Assembly: GCF_003201875.1 (NCBI RefSeq)
Contig: NZ_QJKD01000002.1
Coordinates: 62,001 to 126,000 of the forward strand
Source of the DNA: Hungatella effluvii
Lineage (GTDB): Bacteria > Bacillota > Clostridia > Lachnospirales > Lachnospiraceae
Direction: 5' to 3'
Length of the DNA: 64,000 bases
The translations under genes were made by a program, and so were the position numbers. Below the pieces are notes generated by a model. That model saw nothing but the letters and a program-made list of their open reading frames with translations. It made no database searches and was not told the origin of the DNA. Below are positions 27,032-36,643 of the stretch, piece by piece (within the stretch, counting starts at the first letter, position 1; every line of letters starts with the position of its first letter).

Positions 27032-28849
27032 ATGGCGTCTGCTATGAATTTGAAAGAGTTTACATTAGCTGTGGATCAGGCAGCGCAGAATATGGATCAG
27101 GGACAGCTGCAGCTTTTGATTCACAGTATTGCGCGAAAAATACCGGAAGAGAACCGTAAGGATTTTATGGGACTCCTTAAAACTGTGCAGGGAAGCAGTA
27201 CCGCAGAGTGCAGCGGAGGCAAACTGAAAATTGATATTAAAAAAGCAGATGGAATTGAAATCAAAAGGGATATGGAGCGCCTGAAGAAACTTTTCCATGA
27301 GATTGAAGACGAAGAGATATGCCTGCAGGCCGATGGTTACGAAGATTATTCCATGGGGTATGGCGGTGATAACTGGGTATGGGAGTATGAGGAAACGGAT
27401 GAAATAAAAAAGGTTTTCGAGGATTCCGGCAGACTGCTGATACGCTGCGTCAATGACGGATTTTATCACGAGGCAGTGGAGCTGTTTAATATTATGATGG
27501 AAGCAGAGGTAACGGTTGAAAACGACTGGGACCCGTTCACTATGGGACTGGAAGAATTGCTGGATGAAGGATTAATATCCGTAAATCTTGAAAATCTTGC
27601 ACTTCATGTTTTGTTTGCGGTATATCAGAAAGCGGCTCCGGAAGAGAGGGCGCGGGTGCTGTATGATTATTTTTCGATTTCGTTTTTTAAGAACATAAAT
27701 TTGGAGAACATGCTGAGCCTGGGAAAAGAAGAATTGAAAGACTTACCACAGTTCTGGGAGACGTGGATTGCTCTGCTGTCGGAAACACCCGGAGATACAG
27801 CACAACGGCTATTGGAGGAGGCTGTTATTTACCAGCATGGAGAAGATGGATTGTTGGCGGCAGCGCGCCTGGCTTGTGAAAACCATCCGTCACTCTATTT
27901 GAGAACGCTTCAGGCGCTGGAACAGCTTCATGATAGTGAAAAATTACTGGAGATTGGAAAAGAAGCCCTTGAAAAAGTAAATAAAAAATATGTGGTACGC
28001 AGTGAAATCGCATTGAAAACTGGGGAAGCGGCTATTGATTTGGGAGGCGAAGAGGATGCTAAAGTCTATTGGCTGGAAGCATTCCGTTCTAATCCGTCTC
28101 CAGTGAATTGCCTGCGGCTTATGATAACAACCCAAACTCAGGACAACTGCCGAAAAGCCATGAAGGAGATTATAGATCAGCCGCACTCTTATAGCGGCCG
28201 TGAATATAATTCCGTAAAGGAACTGGCTGAAAATCTTGTCACGGCAGATCATAAAAATATACTAAGATTTCTGAACGGTGATTTTGACTTCGTGATGAAT
28301 CAGTGCCGCCAGATAAAAGTATCCCTTGGCTGGTCTTCAACCTTTATGAAATGTGGGATTTCGTTACTGCTGCTGTTACTGTTAAAAGACGATGATTTAA
28401 AGCAGGGGTGTAAGAAACTGGCAGAAGCTGCACGCTGTTACATGAACTTCGATGCAGAAACTTATTTTAAAGGTACCGGACATGCAAGGGAGTACGGCAA
28501 AAACCGAACCGTTTCCCCGAATGAACAGAAGATTTTCTGGCAGTGTTTTCGTCAGTGGAAGACAGAATTTTCTGTAACGGATGAACAGGCAGCACTGTAT
28601 TTAGCGGATTTAGAAACAATTATCGATAAAAGAGTAAGGGCAATTATATCCGGTCAGCACAGGGCGCATTATGGCAGTGTGGCAGTATTGGCGGCAGCTT
28701 TGGGCGAGGTAAAGGAGTCTCGTGGAGAGGCGTCCGCCAAAGAGGCAGTCCTGCGGAAGTATTGGGAAGCGTTTCCACGGTATTCAGCATTTCATGCAGA
28801 ACTGAGAGAATATGGGATGAAAGATATGCGGAAAAAGAAGACAAGGTGA
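27032..28849 (+). CDS. large uncharacterised helical protein
   Basis: A 605-residue cytoplasmic-type protein that I do not recognise. It is almost wholly helical and its middle part (about 200-420) reads like TPR-type helical hairpins (for example LLAAARLACENHPSLYLRTL and YWLEAFRSNPSPVNCLRLM). A Leu-rich patch (ISLLLLLLLKDDD, about 450) is too short and acidic to be a membrane helix. Acidic-Trp segment YSMGYGGDNWVWEYEE near residue 105. The ATG follows CAGGGGGAT. Its partner is the small CxxC protein upstream. A scaffold role is only a guess. Confidence 0.75.
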   Translation: MASAMNLKEFTLAVDQAAQNMDQGQLQLLIHSIARKIPEENRKDFMGLLKTVQGSSTAECSGGKLKIDIKKADGIEIKRDMERLKKLFHEIEDEEICLQADGYEDYSMGYGGDNWVWEYEETDEIKKVFEDSGRLLIRCVNDGFYHEAVELFNIMMEAEVTVENDWDPFTMGLEELLDEGLISVNLENLALHVLFAVYQKAAPEERARVLYDYFSISFFKNINLENMLSLGKEELKDLPQFWETWIALLSETPGDTAQRLLEEAVIYQHGEDGLLAAARLACENHPSLYLRTLQALEQLHDSEKLLEIGKEALEKVNKKYVVRSEIALKTGEAAIDLGGEEDAKVYWLEAFRSNPSPVNCLRLMITTQTQDNCRKAMKEIIDQPHSYSGREYNSVKELAENLVTADHKNILRFLNGDFDFVMNQCRQIKVSLGWSSTFMKCGISLLLLLLLKDDDLKQGCKKLAEAARCYMNFDAETYFKGTGHAREYGKNRTVSPNEQKIFWQCFRQWKTEFSVTDEQAALYLADLETIIDKRVRAIISGQHRAHYGSVAVLAAALGEVKESRGEASAKEAVLRKYWEAFPRYSAFHAELREYGMKDMRKKKTR

Positions 28850-28866
28850 CAGGACGGAGGATTCAT

Positions 28867-28953
28867 ATGGCATATAAACCGGAATTATGTCCGGCAGCTT
28901 TTGAGATTTATGAACAGCTAAAAGAAGAGTACGGTTTTAGAAGAAACAGATAA
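28867..28953 (+). CDS. 28-residue frame with good ribosome site, small protein or gene remnant
   Basis: MAYKPELCPAAFEIYEQLKE plus eight residues, starting 6 bases after GGAGG and 17 bases downstream of the preceding gene. The ribosome site is good, but the frame ends within 9 bases of the convergent LysR gene. It may be the beginning of a lost gene or a real small protein. Confidence 0.4.
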   Translation: MAYKPELCPAAFEIYEQLKEEYGFRRNR

Positions 28954-28961
28954 TTCAGAAA

Positions 28962-29837
28962 TTAAATCTCAACCCCATGAAACCCCAGAAAATTCCGCGC
29001 CGCCCGAGACAGCGGATACTCCTTATTAATAATAAACGCGCTGGTAATAAACAGATTGTCATCAGAAAAATGTTTCACTGCCAGATCCTTAATCTGCTGA
29101 AAGTCGGCAGTCGTCAGCGAGGCCAGCGCGACGGTGCCGAAGGATCTGGCCCACTCGATGGCGGTTGCGTTGGATGAGGTAATGATAGAAATATTCGGCG
29201 CAAGCAGGCGGTGTCCAAAGGAAGAGCGGACCAGGTCCAGGCAGTCAAAGGGAACTGCCAGCGGGTAATCAGCCAGTTGAGCGATATCGAGAATATCACC
29301 TTTTTGCATCAGAGGATGATCTGGTTTACAGATAGCGACGATCTCCTCTTTCTCATAGGGATAGACGGCCAGGGATGCATAACCAGGGAGGCTGGAACGT
29401 ATGAGGCCGATCTCCGTTACGTGGTTTAGGACATTGGGAATCGCAAAATCACTGGGAATTTCATAAAAATCAAAATTGACATTAGGGTAAGCCGCCCGGA
29501 AATCATCGAAGAGATGGTGCAGAAAATAGGCGGAGTTTCCCGCAGGGATTGACAGCTTTAGCAGTTCGGAAAAAGCTGTTTTTTTGTTGTGAATCTCGTT
29601 GTGAAGTTTCTCCTCGGCCTGGCAGATCTCTCTGGCATGCAGATAAAAGACGCGCCCTGCATCGGTCAGTTCCAGTTTGTGCCGGTTTCGGATTAGCAGC
29701 TTCGCTCCATAATAGGCTTCTATATTTTTTAACTGATTGCTCAAAGATGGCTGAGCGATCAGCAATTGATTCGCCGCGGCCAAAATACTTCCGCATTCCA
29801 CAATCGCAACAAAATTTCGGTAAGACTCTAAAGTCAT
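28962..29837 (-). CDS. LysR-family transcriptional regulator
   Basis: A 291-residue LTTR: N-terminal winged helix (about 1-60; GSILAAANQLLIAQPSLSNQL) and a two-lobed effector domain (about 90-290). It is transcribed away from the NCS2 permease gene with a 178-base shared AT-rich control region, the usual arrangement for a LysR regulator and its target. The inducer may be a purine or nucleotide, judged only from the neighbouring genes. Confidence 0.93.
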   Translation of the reverse strand: MTLESYRNFVAIVECGSILAAANQLLIAQPSLSNQLKNIEAYYGAKLLIRNRHKLELTDAGRVFYLHAREICQAEEKLHNEIHNKKTAFSELLKLSIPAGNSAYFLHHLFDDFRAAYPNVNFDFYEIPSDFAIPNVLNHVTEIGLIRSSLPGYASLAVYPYEKEEIVAICKPDHPLMQKGDILDIAQLADYPLAVPFDCLDLVRSSFGHRLLAPNISIITSSNATAIEWARSFGTVALASLTTADFQQIKDLAVKHFSDDNLFITSAFIINKEYPLSRAARNFLGFHGVEI

Positions 29838-30015
29838 AGAGCAACCCTCCTCATTAATATAATAAAAATATTATATAATATATGTAAAAATGATAGTTTT
29901 ATTATATTAAAAAATATGCTACAATGCAAATTGTTTTTAAAAATGCATGCTTATAAAAGATATAATAATTATAAGCAATACTAATTAATAAAAATAAGGG
30001 GGACTAAAGATTACG
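29838..30015. promoter_or_regulatory. divergent control region between LysR and the purine permease
   Basis: AT-rich throughout, with A/T palindromic stretches around 29860-29915 that suit a T-N11-A LysR box. On the plus strand TGC-TACAAT (29917-29925) is a good extended -10; no clear -35 is seen, as expected for an activated promoter. GGGGGACT lies before the permease ATG. Confidence 0.5.
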
Positions 30016-31074
30016 ATGAATGCTTTACTGACAGATTTACTTGCCGTATTTGGTGTTGTTTTGAATGCGCTTCCTCAGGGACTTTTGGCGCTGTCATTTG
30101 GATTTGCAGCTGTCCCAACGGCGATGGCGTTTTTTATTGGAGCAGCAGGAAATGTAATTACGGGAAATGTGGCGCCTATCTCATTTCAGGCGGAGACCAT
30201 AACCTATGCGGGAACCAGCGGCAGGAACCGCTCGGAGCGGTGTACCATGATCTTTATTGGTGCGGTCATTCTTGCGGTGGTCGGCGCTTGTGGGATGCTC
30301 ACAAAAATTGTGGATTTTATTGGGACAGATATTGCGAACGGAATGATGGCCGGCGTGGGGCTGATTTTGACGAAAGCGGCTGTCAACATGGTAAAGGAAG
30401 ATCACATTGCCGGCGGAGTGTCGCTGGCTGCGGCTGTTATCACTTATCTTTTGACCAGATCCAGCGCCAATACTCTGGTTTATACAATTGTTATTTCGGT
30501 TATCGCTTCCAGCATTGCTTCTGCGGTTCTGAATAAAGAAAAGAAGAATATTGTTATTGTCGATGATAAATTTAAGCGGCAGAAATTTACGATAAACGGA
30601 ACGGTTATTTTTGGAGCACTCGGTATGGTATGCTTAAATATCGGGTCCAACATTTCCTTCGGGGCAATTACTGCCAGCATGGCGGGGGCAGATACTTTTA
30701 ATGTGGATCATTTAACCCTGATCTCGTCCCTTGCGGACATCGGCTCCTCCTTCTTCGGCGGCGCGCCGGTTGAGTCAATTATTTCCGCTACCGCAAATGC
30801 GCCCCACCCGGTATGGGCCGGAGTTGCGATGATGGTAGTGGTAGGCGTGATTCTTTTAAGCGGCCTGCTTCCGAAGATCGGCAATTACGTTCCGTCCTCG
30901 TCCATCGCAGGCTTTCTGTTTGTGCTGGGCCTGTTCAAGACATTTGTGCTGGATGCGCCTGCGGCGCTTGCGGTGAATCCGGCAGTGGGCGGAAGTGCAC
31001 TCGTTGTCACGGCAGTCTCCAATCCGTTTCTCGGAATGCTTGCCGGAATTGCAGCCAGAATTATTGGAATGTAA
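30016..31074 (+). CDS. NCS2-type nucleobase permease
   Basis: Membrane transporter of 352 residues with about ten hydrophobic helices. NVAPISFQAETITYAGTSGR near residue 50 and FGGAPVESIISATANAPHP near 240 resemble the two substrate-loop regions of AzgA/uracil-xanthine permeases, but the protein is about 80-100 residues shorter than most of that family and the typical QxxG/NxxQ pattern is altered. It is followed at 15 bases by a phosphoribosyltransferase gene, which supports purine salvage: uptake of a base and direct conversion to the nucleotide. Confidence 0.75.
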   Translation: MNALLTDLLAVFGVVLNALPQGLLALSFGFAAVPTAMAFFIGAAGNVITGNVAPISFQAETITYAGTSGRNRSERCTMIFIGAVILAVVGACGMLTKIVDFIGTDIANGMMAGVGLILTKAAVNMVKEDHIAGGVSLAAAVITYLLTRSSANTLVYTIVISVIASSIASAVLNKEKKNIVIVDDKFKRQKFTINGTVIFGALGMVCLNIGSNISFGAITASMAGADTFNVDHLTLISSLADIGSSFFGGAPVESIISATANAPHPVWAGVAMMVVVGVILLSGLLPKIGNYVPSSSIAGFLFVLGLFKTFVLDAPAALAVNPAVGGSALVVTAVSNPFLGMLAGIAARIIGM

Positions 31075-31089
31075 AGGAGGAAATTATTG

Positions 31090-31662
31090 ATGAAAAACTA
31101 TGAATTAAATCTATTTGGTGTGAAACGGAAACTGCCTTTTATCGATCTGGAGGATAATCTGGCATTTGCAAGTTTTGTCATTATGGGGGATACGGAGCTT
31201 ATTATGGCCTGCGCGCCTAAGCTCGCCGAGAAGATCGGGGATGTGGATGTCATTATAACCGCGGAAGCCAAAGGAATTGCGCTGACCTATGAAATCAGCA
31301 GAATTCTTGGAAAAAAAGAGTTTATCGTTGCAAGGAAAAGCATCAAATCCTATATGAGCGGAGTCGTGTCGGTTTCGGTACACTCCATTACGACTTCAGG
31401 AGAGCAGCACCTGTACCTGGACGGCCATGATGCAGAGAGTCTCAAGGGGAAAAAGGTGTGTATTGTGGATGACGTCATTTCCACCGGAGAATCGCTTTAC
31501 GCGCTGGAGGCACTGGTGGAGAGTGCCGGGGGAATCGTCACCAAAAAGGCAGCAGTGCTCGCGGAGGGAAATGCGGCGGAGCGGGATGATATTATCTTTT
31601 TGCAGAAACTGCCGCTGTTTCAGAAAACAGAAGATGACGAATATGAAATCAAGGAGTCATAG
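31090..31662 (+). CDS. purine phosphoribosyltransferase (adenine/xanthine type)
   Basis: Type I PRTase of 190 residues that joins a purine base to PRPP. The PRPP motif is VCIVDDVISTGESL (about 122-135) and the preceding hood and flexible loop (KEFIVARKSIKSYM) are as in Apt/Xpt relatives. The frame includes a TTG one codon earlier, but the ATG is 9 bases after AGGAGG. The base specificity (adenine, xanthine or guanine) is not certain. It is co-transcribed with the permease and closed by a terminator. Confidence 0.85.
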   Translation: MKNYELNLFGVKRKLPFIDLEDNLAFASFVIMGDTELIMACAPKLAEKIGDVDVIITAEAKGIALTYEISRILGKKEFIVARKSIKSYMSGVVSVSVHSITTSGEQHLYLDGHDAESLKGKKVCIVDDVISTGESLYALEALVESAGGIVTKKAAVLAEGNAAERDDIIFLQKLPLFQKTEDDEYEIKES

Positions 31663-31683
31663 GGGCAGAAGAAGCTTTAAATA

Positions 31684-31733
31684 AAAGCAGATATCATATC
31701 ATTCCAGAGGGAATGGATCATATCTGCTTTTTA
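31684..31733 (+). terminator. Rho-independent terminator
   Basis: AAAGCAGATATCAT-ATCATTCC pairs with GGAATGGAT-CATATCTGCTTT around AGAG, followed by TTTTTAT. Ends the purine salvage unit. Confidence 0.88.
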
Positions 31734-31827
31734 TATCAAAACAATTCATAAAAGCGTGTTTTGAAGGAATCGAAGGAATCTCTTTAAAACAACAATCCAG
31801 TCAGTATAGAAGAAACAAAAATAAACA

Positions 31828-31855
31828 TTGATTATAAGCAAAAACGCCTTATAAT
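31828..31855 (+). promoter_or_regulatory. promoter of the GNAT operon
   Basis: TTGATT, 16 bases, TATAAT, 42 bases before the GNAT start. Confidence 0.6.
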
Positions 31856-31897
31856 AGAGATTAAGACAATTCAAAAGCAATAACAGGAGGTATTCTT

Positions 31898-32470
31898 GTG
31901 ACAGACAGATTGGAAACGGACCGATTGATTCTCAGACCATGGGATGAGGCGGACGCGGAGTACTTATACAACTATGCAAAGGATGACAGAGTGGGCCCCA
32001 TCGCGGGATGGCCGGTACATACAAGTGTGGAGAACAGCCGCGAGATCATTAGGGATGTCCTGTCGAGGGAGGGAACGTATGCGGTTGTTTTAAAGGAGAC
32101 CATGCTTCCGGTGGGAAGTATTGGATTGATGGCAGGCAAAGACAGCAATCTCAATATTCCTGATACAGAAGCGGAAATCGGATACTGGATCGGAGTTCCT
32201 TATTGGGGCCAGGGGCTGATTCCGGAAGCGGCACGCGAACTGATTCGGTACAGTTTCGAGGAACTGCATATGGAGAAGCTGTGGTGCGGATATTTTGATG
32301 GAAATGAGAAATCCCGCCGTTCTCAGGAAAAGTGCGGCTTTCTTTATCACCATACCAATGAAAATATCCATTGGGAACTGATGAATGATACCCGTACAGA
32401 ACATATCACCTGTATGACAAAGAAACAGTGGGAAAAGACAAATACACAGAGAGTTAAGGCAGAATTATGA
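31898..32470 (+). CDS. GNAT N-acetyltransferase, RimJ/RimL type
   Basis: Acetyl-CoA-dependent acetyltransferase of 190 residues: starts TDRLETDRLILRPWDEADAE, the usual RimJ/RimL opening, and has the acetyl-CoA loop in YWGQGLIPEAARELIRY with AEIGYWIG before it. The start is a GTG with AGGAGG 7 bases upstream. Substrate (protein amino end, antibiotic or small amine) cannot be told. Its stop overlaps the next start (ATGA), so it forms an operon with the ICMT-like gene. Confidence 0.9.
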   Translation: MTDRLETDRLILRPWDEADAEYLYNYAKDDRVGPIAGWPVHTSVENSREIIRDVLSREGTYAVVLKETMLPVGSIGLMAGKDSNLNIPDTEAEIGYWIGVPYWGQGLIPEAARELIRYSFEELHMEKLWCGYFDGNEKSRRSQEKCGFLYHHTNENIHWELMNDTRTEHITCMTKKQWEKTNTQRVKAEL

Positions 32471-33045
32471 TATTTCAACTGATGGGATTAGCGGTGATGC
32501 TCCTTTTTTATGGGGTTTATTTTGGAAAGATGGCGGCTCAGAGGAAGCAGGGCATACAGACCGATCACATTGCCAAAGGCGGAAAAAAGGGACGTCTGTT
32601 CCGGGTGGAAATGGCTATGAAGGCGGCGACTTATGCGGTCCCTGTTGTGGAAATCATAAGCCTGCTCTCAGGGACCAGCCGGATGCCGGCTTTGATCAGA
32701 TATTTGGGGGCGTTGGCAGCATTTGCCGGAGCGGTGTGTTTTGCTGCTTCTGTTTATACAATGCGGGACAGCTGGCGGGCCGGGATACCGGAAGGTGATA
32801 AAACGGAGATTGTGACGACTGGAATCTACAGTATCAGCCGCAATCCTGCATTTCTGGGATTTGATCTGGTGTATATCGGCTTGCTGCTCATGTTTTTTAA
32901 TCCTGTGTTACTGGTGTTTTCGATTTTTGCAATGGTGATGCTGCATATGCAGATATTGCAGGAAGAAAAATATATGACAGATACATTTGGCGGCGAGTAC
33001 GAGAAATACAGAGAACACGTTTACAGATATATAGGGTCGAAATGA
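32467..33045 (+). CDS. ICMT/PEMT-like membrane methyltransferase
   Basis: A 192-residue membrane protein with about four or five helices. The C-terminal half carries the isoprenylcysteine carboxyl methyltransferase family signature: TGIYSISRNPAFLGFDLVYIG followed by EEKYMTDTFGGEYEKYREHV. Members bind SAM near this conserved RNP and the EE...Y/F...Y region. Bacterial relatives have unknown acceptors. Coupled to the GNAT gene by 4-base overlap and followed by a DUF3795 gene. Confidence 0.85.
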   Translation: MIFQLMGLAVMLLFYGVYFGKMAAQRKQGIQTDHIAKGGKKGRLFRVEMAMKAATYAVPVVEIISLLSGTSRMPALIRYLGALAAFAGAVCFAASVYTMRDSWRAGIPEGDKTEIVTTGIYSISRNPAFLGFDLVYIGLLLMFFNPVLLVFSIFAMVMLHMQILQEEKYMTDTFGGEYEKYREHVYRYIGSK

Positions 33046-33064
33046 AGATATGGAGGGAATACAA

Positions 33065-33436
33065 ATGAAACGTGAAATGGGTATAGCAAAATGCGGGCTT
33101 GCCTGCTGTCTGTGTTCGGGGAACGACACATGCGCAGGCTGTAATTCCGGTGAATGTCCGGGCCGGGACTGGTGCGAAAATCGGAACTGTTCCATGGAAA
33201 AAGGAATTGAAGGCTGTTACGTCTGTGACGAATCCTGTTCAAAAGGGCTGCTGGGCAAAATAAAACCGCTTGGATTCCGCACATTTATTCAGCGATACGG
33301 CGTGGAAACGCTGCTGGACTGCCTGGAACGTAATGAAAAGAATGGAGTCCTATACCACAGGGAGGGCATTAATGGGGATTACGATGATTTTGAAGATGTG
33401 GAAGCACTGATTTCCTTTATCCAGTCTGGAAAATAA
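33065..33436 (+). CDS. DUF3795 zinc-binding protein
   Basis: A 123-residue protein rich in Cys: CGLACCLCSGNDTCAGC, CPGRDWCENRNC and GCYVCDESC, a layout typical of DUF3795 proteins, which probably bind metal. Two in-frame ATGs exist; the one used here is 7 bases after GGAGGG, while the upstream ATG overlaps that ribosome site. Likely third gene of the GNAT operon. Function unknown. Confidence 0.85.
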   Translation: MKREMGIAKCGLACCLCSGNDTCAGCNSGECPGRDWCENRNCSMEKGIEGCYVCDESCSKGLLGKIKPLGFRTFIQRYGVETLLDCLERNEKNGVLYHREGINGDYDDFEDVEALISFIQSGK

Positions 33437-33572
33437 ATCGTAACGATGGTAGACAGGGAGACTCAGAGAGGAACTGCGGTATGAGTCTGAACAGTGCCCA
33501 GACTGATCGCGTATAATTTAGGACTGTCAGGGAGAAAATAGCAGGGTAACAATCAATCACAGATCATTCATA

Positions 33573-33611
33573 GGGGGTGTATTTGCAGCTGCAAATATAC
33601 CCTCTTTTTAC
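33573..33611 (+). terminator. Rho-independent terminator
   Basis: GGGTGTATTTGCA and TGCAAATATACCC form a near-perfect stem with a tight GC loop, followed by TCTTTTTA. It separates the DUF3795 gene from the yyaL-like gene. Confidence 0.88.
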
Positions 33612-33628
33612 AGAAAGGAGGTGGTCCT

Positions 33629-35733
33629 GTGGACAATCATAAAAATATACCCAATAGATTAATCAATGAAAAATCGCCTTATCTGCTGCAGCACGCTTAC
33701 AATCCCGTGCAGTGGTATCCCTGGGGCGGGGATGCGTTTGAGAAAGCAGTGCTTGAGGATAAGCCTGTTTTCCTATCTATTGGGTATAGCTGACCTGTCT
33801 ACAATGACGTACATGCCACTGGTGCCATGTGATGGAACAGGAATCATTTGAAAACAATACGATCGCTGAGCTTTTAAACAGGGAGTATATCTGTGTAAAG
33901 GTGGATCGGGAGGAACGGCCGGATGTGGATGCTGTATACATGTCAGTCTGCCAGGCCATGAATGGACAGGGTGGATGGCCGCTCACGATTATTATGACGC
34001 CTGCGTGCAGACCGTTTTTTTCGGGCACGTATTTACCGCCTAAAGCACGGTATGGTCGGGTTGGGCTGGAAGAGCTGCTGACTGCGGTGGCAGGGCAGTG
34101 GAAAACGGGCAGAGGAAAACTCTTAGACAGCGCAGGACGGATCGAAGCGTACCTGAAAGAACAGGAGCGGGCGACAGTGTCGGCGGAGCCCGGAATGGAT
34201 CTGGTGCATCAGGCATTTCGGCAGTTTGCAGGCAATTTTGATAAGAAGAATGGAGGCTTTGGCGGCGCACCTAAATTTCCGACACCCCATAATCTGCTGT
34301 TTCTGATGGAATATGGAACGAGGGAGAAGAAGCGGGAAGCTTTGACTATGGCGGAAACAACGCTGGTACAGATGTACCGGGGTGGAATTTTCGACCATAT
34401 TGGAGGCGGATTCTCCAGATATTCTACGGACGAAAGGTGGCTGGTGCCGCACTTTGAAAAAATGCTTTATGATAATGCGCTGTTGGCGCTGGCTTATGTG
34501 GAAGCCTTCGGCCTGACCGGCCGTGAGTTATATGGAGGCGTGGCGCGGAAGATTCTTGCATATGTGGGTGCGGAACTGACGGATGCACAGGGCGGATTCT
34601 ATTGCGGACAGGATGCGGACAGCGACGGCGTAGAAGGAAAGTATTATGTTTTCACTCCAAAGGAAATATGCAGGGTCTTGGGCGAAAACGCAGGTACGGC
34701 ATTTTGTGACCGTTATGGGATTACGGAGCATGGAAATTTCGAAGGAAAAAGCATACCGAATCTGTTGGGAAATGAAGCGTATGAGGAAGATGTAAAAGCA
34801 GGAAACACAAAAGCGGAACAGGCAGAAAACGAACTGACAATAGCTGACCTTCAAAAACTATATGAATACCGAATCCATCGGACCCGGCTTCACAAGGATG
34901 ATAAGATTCTGGTTTCCTGGAACGGCTGGATGATCTGCGCGTTTGCGAAGGCCGGAGCTGTGCTGGGTGAGACGGAATATGTGGATCTGGCTGTGCGGGC
35001 GGAAGCATTTATCCGTAAAAACCTTGCGAAGAACGGTCGGCTGATGGTGCGCTATCGTGATGGCGATGCTGCGGGAGAGGGAAAGCTGGACGATTATGCC
35101 TGCTATATTCTTGCATTGCTGGAGCTTTACAGGGTGACCTTCCAGGAAGATTATCTCGCGCGTGCGTCCATGTGGGCGGAAACGATGATTGAGCAGTTTT
35201 TTGACCGGGAGCGGGGCGGATTCTATCTTACGGCAAAAGACGGGGAACAGCTTATCGTGAGGACAAAGGAGACTTATGACGGTGCGATGCCTTCTGGAAA
35301 TTCGACTGCTGCCCGGGGACTTCAGCAGCTGGCTCAGATTACCGGGGAGTCAAAATGGCAGGAAATACTGGATCAACAGATGCATTATCTGGCCGGCGCC
35401 ATGGAGGGATACCCAGCCGGGCACAGCTATGCGCTGCTGACAATGATGAGTGTTCTGTATCCGTCAAAAGAACTGGTTTGTACGACTTCACCTGCTGTCC
35501 GCGATGCAGAGCAGAAAACTCTGTTTAACCGTCTGGCCTATCTGTCAGAAACGGTGCCGGGACTGGCCGTCGTGGTGAAGACTGCGGACAATGAAATGGA
35601 ACTGGCAAAGCTGGCGCCATATACCAGAGATTATCCGGTGCCGAAAGACGGTATGCTGTTCTATCTCTGCAGCGGCAGCAGATGTTTGCCTCCTGTAGAG
35701 AAACTGGAGCAGTTGATGGAGAAATGGTTATGA
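33629..35733 (+). pseudogene. YyaL/SSP411-type thioredoxin-domain protein, interrupted by a 20-base insertion
   Basis: Large cytosolic protein with an N-terminal thioredoxin-like domain (DUF255) and an alpha/alpha toroid of the N-acylglucosamine-epimerase kind. Translation from the GTG, 8 bases after AGGAGG, gives the family opening [20 protein letters not shown] and SIGYS, then TGA. Twenty bases later the family motif TCHWCHVMEQESF resumes in another frame and continues without a stop for over 630 codons. Removing 33791-33810 restores a 694-residue protein, the normal length (B. subtilis YyaL about 690), with the active-site CHWC intact. So this is a single recent lesion or an assembly error. 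A shorter product from the GTG at 33829 would lack the active-site cysteines. Confidence 0.85.
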
Positions 35734-36389
35734 GCTTAAAAGACAGAAACGAAAAAGAGATGTATGGGGAAGAGCAATACAGAAAAATAGAATCACATCT
35801 CCTTCTGGACAACCGTCCATCCGAGTATCTGGAGAAAGTAGGAGAAACGGAAGAATTTAATCATTTCCCCTTCGATCTTCTGAAACGAATGAAAAAGACA
35901 GAGCAATCACCGAAATACCATCCGGAAGGCAACGTATGGATTCATACGATGATGGTGGTGGACGAGGCGGCTAAGCGCCGGGAACAAAGCCAAAATCCGC
36001 AGGTATTTATGTGGGCTGCCCTTCTTCATGATATTGGAAAGCCGTCCGTTACCAGATTCCGGAATGGAAAGATCACCTCCTACAATCATGACAGGGAGGG
36101 GGCGGAACTGGCGCGGGAGTTCCTTCTGGTCTTTACAGAAGATGAGGCGTTTATTGATGCAGTCTGCGGGCTGGTGCGATACCATATGCAAATCCTGTTT
36201 GTGACAAAAGGGACAGCACGCGCACAGCTGAAGGAGATGAAGCGTTCCGTGGACATCCGGGAGGCGGCGCTGCTGGGACTTTGCGACAGGCTGGGACGCG
36301 CCGGTGTGGATATTGAGAAGGAGAAAGAGAGCGTCATGGCTTTTCTTCAGGTATGCGGCGTTCCAGGAAAGGATTTTGATTTCATCTAA
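35730..36389 (+). CDS. HD-domain phosphohydrolase
   Basis: A 219-residue protein with an HD metal-dependent phosphohydrolase core: His in HTMMVVDEA, the HD pair in ALLHDIGKP and Asp-containing downstream helices. It resembles the HD part of tRNA nucleotidyltransferases without the nucleotidyltransferase domain. The start used is the ATG that overlaps the preceding stop (ATGA), with TGGAGA upstream; earlier in-frame codons lie inside the yyaL-like gene. Substrate probably a nucleotide or 2',3'-cyclic phosphate, by family only. Followed by a terminator. Confidence 0.88.
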   Translation: MSLKDRNEKEMYGEEQYRKIESHLLLDNRPSEYLEKVGETEEFNHFPFDLLKRMKKTEQSPKYHPEGNVWIHTMMVVDEAAKRREQSQNPQVFMWAALLHDIGKPSVTRFRNGKITSYNHDREGAELAREFLLVFTEDEAFIDAVCGLVRYHMQILFVTKGTARAQLKEMKRSVDIREAALLGLCDRLGRAGVDIEKEKESVMAFLQVCGVPGKDFDFI

Positions 36390-36431
36390 TAACCGGGCTG
36401 AAGATAATACCTCTTATAAAAACAGCAAATT

Positions 36432-36467
36432 AAGCGGCATAGGCAATATTGGCTATGCCGCTTTGTT
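36432..36467 (+). terminator. Rho-independent terminator
   Basis: AGCGGCATAG and CTATGCCGCT, perfect 10-base-pair stem, 10-base loop, followed by TTGTTT. Confidence 0.8.
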
Positions 36468-36643
36468 TGCTGCGGTATATCGGACTTGAGATTTAAACAG
36501 TGATCTGATATAGTGTAACTATTTAGAAAAATAAATTTCAGAAAACAGTGATGAAACAAAGTATAAGCAGGAGGCAGCCTAAGCCGGATGCGCAGGGCTC
36601 TGCCTGGCGGTTCTGTGGAAAAAGAAAGAAGGGGATATTGAAA

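Noticed and set aside
33629..33834. TGA at 33791 as selenocysteine or programmed bypass
   Set aside because: The sequence after TGA is out of frame with the rest, there is no nearby SECIS-like hairpin, and the 20-base gap lacks matching take-off and landing codons.
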